Shown here piece by piece: positions 7,614-10,809 of a stretch of DNA of 10,809 bases. Positions within the stretch are counted from its first letter, which is position 1; every line of letters starts with the position of its first letter. A program made the translations under genes and the position numbers. The stretch is taken from positions 1 to 10,809 of the forward strand of contig JACRCS010000351.1 of the NCBI GenBank assembly GCA_016218905.1, given 5' to 3'. Source of the DNA: Deltaproteobacteria bacterium (GTDB lineage Bacteria > Desulfobacterota_C > Deferrisomatia > Deferrisomatales > JACRMM01). Below the pieces are notes generated by a model, which did not search any database, had not been told where the DNA came from, and worked only from the letters and a program-made list of their open reading frames with translations.

Positions 7614-8281
7614 GCGCTCGGCTCCGTCTTGCCTGCCCTCGTATGGCGGTCGGGCACCGTTTCTGCCGCGGCCTTGCCCCGGCTGGTCCAGGGAAGCTCG
7701 TCCTCCAACAGCTGGAAGAGCCCTTCCTTGGGACGGACCGGCTGGTAGCCCTCGGCCACCGGATTCTCGGTCAGGGCGTAACGGACGGCCTTTCGCCAGC
7801 CCTTGTTCTTCCCCGTCACGGCGTGCCCCGTGGCCGCATTCGTCATGGTGAACAGCCACCAGCGCTCTTCCGGGGTGAGGCCGAGCCAATTCTTGATCGC
7901 GGCAGGAATCAGGGCCGGGTCGGCGTCTTCGATGGCCCAGGCCAGGAGAATGAGCTCCTTGCCGAACAGCCGAGAGACCGGCGTCTGCGCCTCCTTCCAC
8001 TGGCCGGGCTTGAGGCCGTTCTTCTTCAGGCGCGCGTTGAACTCCACGCGGACCGCGTCGGCTATGGCGTCCCACTTGTGGCGGTCCAAGTACACCTTGA
8101 TCTTCGCGTCGTCGCGGCCCAGTGCAAAGGAGAGCTCCCGGGCCTCCTGGCTCTCCTCCCAGGTGAAGTGCTCCGAGAGGAACACGAACTCCTTCTTTCG
8201 GGGCGAGACGCTCACGAGGAAGTGGTGCTCCGATTCCGAGGGCACGAAGCCGAACCCGAGGGTTTTGGGACGTGCAGGCAT
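7610..8281 (-). CDS. DUF3780 family protein
   Basis: A 223-aa protein, MPARPKTLGFGFVPSESEHH onward, ending TRAGKTEPSA. The start ATG 8281-8279 overlaps the DUF499 stop as TAATG, with GAGGTGGAG upstream as a ribosome binding site. The stop overlaps the DUF1156 start as ATGA. The match to DUF3780 rests on recognising the FGFVPSESEHHFLV start, the VYLDRHKWDAIADAVR segment and WWLFTMTNAATG. The function of this family is not established. No catalytic motif, membrane segment or signal peptide is visible, and it is probably a soluble partner of the flanking ATPase and methyltransferase. The frame stays open well upstream inside DUF499, but that translation is arginine/glycine-rich noise and was discarded. 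Confidence 0.8.
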   Translation of the reverse strand: MPARPKTLGFGFVPSESEHHFLVSVSPRKKEFVFLSEHFTWEESQEARELSFALGRDDAKIKVYLDRHKWDAIADAVRVEFNARLKKNGLKPGQWKEAQTPVSRLFGKELILLAWAIEDADPALIPAAIKNWLGLTPEERWWLFTMTNAATGHAVTGKNKGWRKAVRYALTENPVAEGYQPVRPKEGLFQLLEDELPWTSRGKAAAETVPDRHTRAGKTEPSA

Positions 8282-10809
8282 TACTGCTCCACCTCGTCGG
8301 GCTTGAGCTCGGTCTTCACGTCGTTGACCCAGTCGAGGAGGTTCTGCCCAGTGGCAAATTGAATCGCCAGCGCTTCGAGCGCGACCTGCCCGTCGGGGAG
8401 GAGCCCCCGCAGGGTTTCGATGGCGGGCTCCAGCTTGTCGGAAGACAAGACGAGCTTCTCGTCGAAGCTCAGCTCGAGCCACGCTTGGCCCACGATGGAT
8501 ACCCTCGGCCCAGGCACCTCCCCCGCGTGCTTTCGTAGCCGGGCCAGGAAGTCGTAGGTCTCCTTCGTGGTCTTGGGCGAGTGCTCCCTTCGCCAGAGGG
8601 CGGGCTTCTCCGGATCGACCTTGAACTCGCTCGCGGAGCTCCAGTCGATGTCCAGCCGGTGAACGTCCGACGAGAGACCGTTCTTCTCGGCCAGGGCGAG
8701 CACACAGACGGTTCCATACGGGATCACCAGCGGCCCGTCGTATGCGCCCCCGTGAAGCTTCGGATCGGAGCCGTCGGTGGTGTAACGGAGCGGCACCGGC
8801 GGCGCCGCCCTCAGCTCGACCATCTTGTCCTGGCCGTTCTGATACGCACGGGACTTTACGGTGATCCGGTTTCGCCAGCTGACGGCATCGCCGGCCTCGT
8901 GCCCTCCCCCGGAGTCTGCGCACAGAAACGAGACCTCGAGTTCTTTCGTGCGAAAACACTTCGCGTCGGCAACCTTGAGGGAACCGGTCGTGGCAGGCGC
9001 GCCGACCTCGTAATGGATCGCATCGCCGTGCACGGGCGTCAGTTTGAGCGTGACCTCTCCAGTGTCGCTGTTCCGGTCGAGCTCCTGGATCCGGACGTCG
9101 GTGGTGGGGAGCGGGAAGGGCCCCTTCTCGACGTAGCCGCCTTCTTCCCTCCACTGATCCTTGTGGCAGAGGTCTTCCTTGAGGAGGTCCAGGGCGTCGG
9201 GGCGGTGCCACTGCCAGCTCGTGTTGATGGCGGCTCGCCGCCGCACCTCAGTCCAGGGCATAGCCTTCTGGGTGAAGAGGCGCGCCTCGCACTTCTTCCG
9301 GAAGGTGTCTCCGGTCACGTCTTCCGTGAACTTCTGCTTGCCCTTGAGCGTCTCGCGGACCTGCTGCTCCCCCCGGTACTCGTTGTTGGTGAAGTTCATG
9401 AGGAAATCGGCGTTCATGAGCTGCTCGCCGTGGGGGTAGGTGAGCCGGGTGAACGTCTCGCGCGTGGCGCTCAGGAGGCGAAGCTTGACCTTGTCGAAGA
9501 GGTCTGTGGCGGTTGCGCGCTGGGGGTCGCTGTCCGGGATCTTCTCCTTGTCCATCTCCCCCAAGATGTGGGAGATGGCCTTGTACTCCCGGGCGACTTC
9601 GAGAAGCGTCTCCAGGGTCTCCCGTTGCCCAGAAAGGAAGGCGATCCGGTTCTTGCAGTCCAGGTCGTCGTAGAACCGTTGCAGGTCGGGGTGGAGACCT
9701 CCGGGGTAGGGCTCGTAGATGACAAGGGTGACCTTGTCTTGGCCCACCTGAATCTCATCCACGGGCGGCAGGGCCCGCACCTCCTGGTAGCAGTCCTTCT
9801 GACTCGGGGCGAAGCTCTGCTGCAGGAAGGTCCGCAGCTCCTTCAGGGAGGACTCGCGATTGTAGGAGTCCGCCGTGGTCTTGAGCTTCGCCACGAGGTT
9901 CTGGACGTTTCGGAAGAAGAGCTTCCCCTCGCGGTTCGAGTGGAGATACCAGGCTTTGGTCGAGAGCGTACCCAGGATCTCCTTGAGCTTGGTGGGATCC
10001 CGACCCGGCGCGCAGAGGTAGGCGACGATCTCCGAGAGGGTGAGGCCGACCACCGCGTTGGGCACGTTGGCCAGTGATGATACGAGGATGAGCCTCGCCG
10101 CATCGCTCGTGTCGGAGTTGCCGAGGTTGGCGTCCATGTTCTCTGCCACGGCCCTCCCGCTGGAGGCGATGTCGTGGCTGATGGCGTTGTCCAGCGTCGG
10201 GTTGATCGACGTGATCTCGGCCAGGGTCTCGCGGTCGTTGAGGTCGAGGTCGTGGGCGTGGATGAGCTGGATGCGGCCGGCCTTGCAGTCGCTTCCCTCG
10301 TACAGGCGCGAGACTACGATCCGCATGAGCCGGATCAGCCCCCGGGTCTGTTGGAAGCCGGGGTTCTCCCGGAACCGCGCGAAGAGGTCGCGGATGGCCG
10401 GATGAAAGGGGTAGGACTCGGCGATCTGTTGGGCGAACTTCTCGGGGGGCGCGTTGGTGATGTCCATCTGCTTGGCATCGCGCACCGCCTGGGCGTATGC
10501 CCGGCCCACGTCGAGCACCGCTTCCTGGCTCGGGAGGCCTTCGTCTTCGAAGAGGCGCTTGCGCAGGATGTCGTAAACCTCGTCGGTGTTCAGTCCCACG
10601 GGCTCGAGATTCAAGGCGCTTCGGCCCACCTCGTCGGCCAGGTTCTCCAGGGCTCGGCTGAGCCGTTGGCTCCCCGACTCATACGTGCTTCGAAGGTCCG
10701 AAAGGACCACGCACACGTTGCGAAGCTCATCCTTGCCGACGGCCACGAGGAGGTTTGACAGGGCCGTCGTCGTCACCACCGCCAAGTCGGAATTGCCGAT
10801 GGGCCGGGA
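8281..10809 (-). CDS. DUF499 (COG1483-type) AAA+ ATPase, N-terminus beyond the window
   Basis: 842 residues are visible up to TAA 8283-8281; the frame is still open at the right edge, so the Walker A/B region is outside. Visible in order: a sensor-like strand NVCVVLSDLRSTYE, LEPVGLNTDEVYDILRKRLF, then YPFHPAIRDLFARF and QQTRGLIRLMRIVVSRLYEG. The last two suit the lid and winged-helix part of the large defence ATPases of this family. Next comes a long middle region with MNADFLMNFTNNEYRGEQQV and MPWTEVRRRAAI. Residues about 676-724 contain LRYTTDGSDP, AYDGP and GLSSDVHRLDI, the pattern of a chitobiase C-terminal (CHB_HEX_C-like) beta-sandwich. The protein probably uses ATP to remodel or load partners on DNA. 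It leads the operon with the DUF3780 and DUF1156 genes. A broken frame was looked for and none was seen. Confidence 0.85.
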   Translation of the reverse strand, partial: SRPIGNSDLAVVTTTALSNLLVAVGKDELRNVCVVLSDLRSTYESGSQRLSRALENLADEVGRSALNLEPVGLNTDEVYDILRKRLFEDEGLPSQEAVLDVGRAYAQAVRDAKQMDITNAPPEKFAQQIAESYPFHPAIRDLFARFRENPGFQQTRGLIRLMRIVVSRLYEGSDCKAGRIQLIHAHDLDLNDRETLAEITSINPTLDNAISHDIASSGRAVAENMDANLGNSDTSDAARLILVSSLANVPNAVVGLTLSEIVAYLCAPGRDPTKLKEILGTLSTKAWYLHSNREGKLFFRNVQNLVAKLKTTADSYNRESSLKELRTFLQQSFAPSQKDCYQEVRALPPVDEIQVGQDKVTLVIYEPYPGGLHPDLQRFYDDLDCKNRIAFLSGQRETLETLLEVAREYKAISHILGEMDKEKIPDSDPQRATATDLFDKVKLRLLSATRETFTRLTYPHGEQLMNADFLMNFTNNEYRGEQQVRETLKGKQKFTEDVTGDTFRKKCEARLFTQKAMPWTEVRRRAAINTSWQWHRPDALDLLKEDLCHKDQWREEGGYVEKGPFPLPTTDVRIQELDRNSDTGEVTLKLTPVHGDAIHYEVGAPATTGSLKVADAKCFRTKELEVSFLCADSGGGHEAGDAVSWRNRITVKSRAYQNGQDKMVELRAAPPVPLRYTTDGSDPKLHGGAYDGPLVIPYGTVCVLALAEKNGLSSDVHRLDIDWSSASEFKVDPEKPALWRREHSPKTTKETYDFLARLRKHAGEVPGPRVSIVGQAWLELSFDEKLVLSSDKLEPAIETLRGLLPDGQVALEALAIQFATGQNLLDWVNDVKTELKPDEVEQ

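Noticed and set aside
6201..7748. 515-aa open frame on the + strand
   Set aside because: It is antisense to the DUF1156 gene, an artefact of high third-position GC. The translation is V/L/R-rich without any domain.
7614..8075. 154-residue N-terminal extension of the DUF1156 methyltransferase
   Set aside because: It is an R/G/P-rich out-of-frame reading of the DUF3780 gene. The ATG at 7613 opens the recognisable family start KSFLETQLP and makes the ATGA overlap.
8282..9211. Long upstream extension of the DUF3780 frame
   Set aside because: It lies wholly within DUF499 in another frame, with arginine-rich noise. The real start is ATG 8281 in the TAATG overlap.
8581..10077. 498-aa open frame on the + strand
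   Set aside because: It is antisense to DUF499 with the same composition artefact. No motif was recognised.

Overview
The window is GC-rich bacterial DNA, judged by eye from the base composition and the strong G/C third-position bias. It carries an accessory, defence-island type region next to ordinary housekeeping-type genes. The style fits a GC-rich Gram-negative such as a Desulfobacterota, Myxococcota or Acidobacteriota member, but no gene here fixes the taxon. No RNA genes, CRISPR array or insertion sequence are visible.

Left edge (1-1191). The 3' end of a nucleoside-phosphorylase-like gene on the + strand converges, with a 7-nt gap, on a two-gene minus-strand operon. That operon is a 59-aa conserved-looking small protein with an excellent Shine-Dalgarno, followed by a class I SAM-dependent methyltransferase. 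Upstream of the small gene is about 330 bp without a convincing gene. It holds four phased copies of TTGCGYCYGA.

Middle and right (1524-10809), all on the minus strand. The transcription order is: a DUF499-type AAA+ ATPase (5' end beyond the window), a DUF3780 protein, a DUF1156/COG1743 zinc-ribbon DNA methyltransferase with a DPPY catalytic motif, a 130-bp gap, a NYN-domain (PIN-like) putative nuclease, and a phospholipase-D/SNF2 helicase fusion. The first three genes overlap by 1 and 4 nt and are clearly co-translated. The last two are separated by 4 nt. The gap holds a GC-rich hairpin after the methyltransferase and a 45-bp imperfect palindrome that probably controls the NYN-helicase transcript.

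The combination reads as a modification-based anti-phage system: a methyltransferase marks host DNA, an ATPase and accessory protein work with it, and a translocase/nuclease pair acts on foreign DNA. From memory, NCBI uses 'anti-phage-associated' names for the DUF499, DUF1156 and DUF3780 families and for a PLD-type anti-phage protein; this was not checked here.

The main observation is that both putative effector genes are broken while the visible modification operon is intact. The NYN gene has an in-frame TAG at codon 15. The helicase has lost most of its second RecA lobe through an internal deletion plus frame change at about position 1788, yet its last 87 codons remain perfectly readable in another frame. 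This looks like recent loss of the attack arm with retention of the marking arm, unless it is a sequencing or assembly fault.
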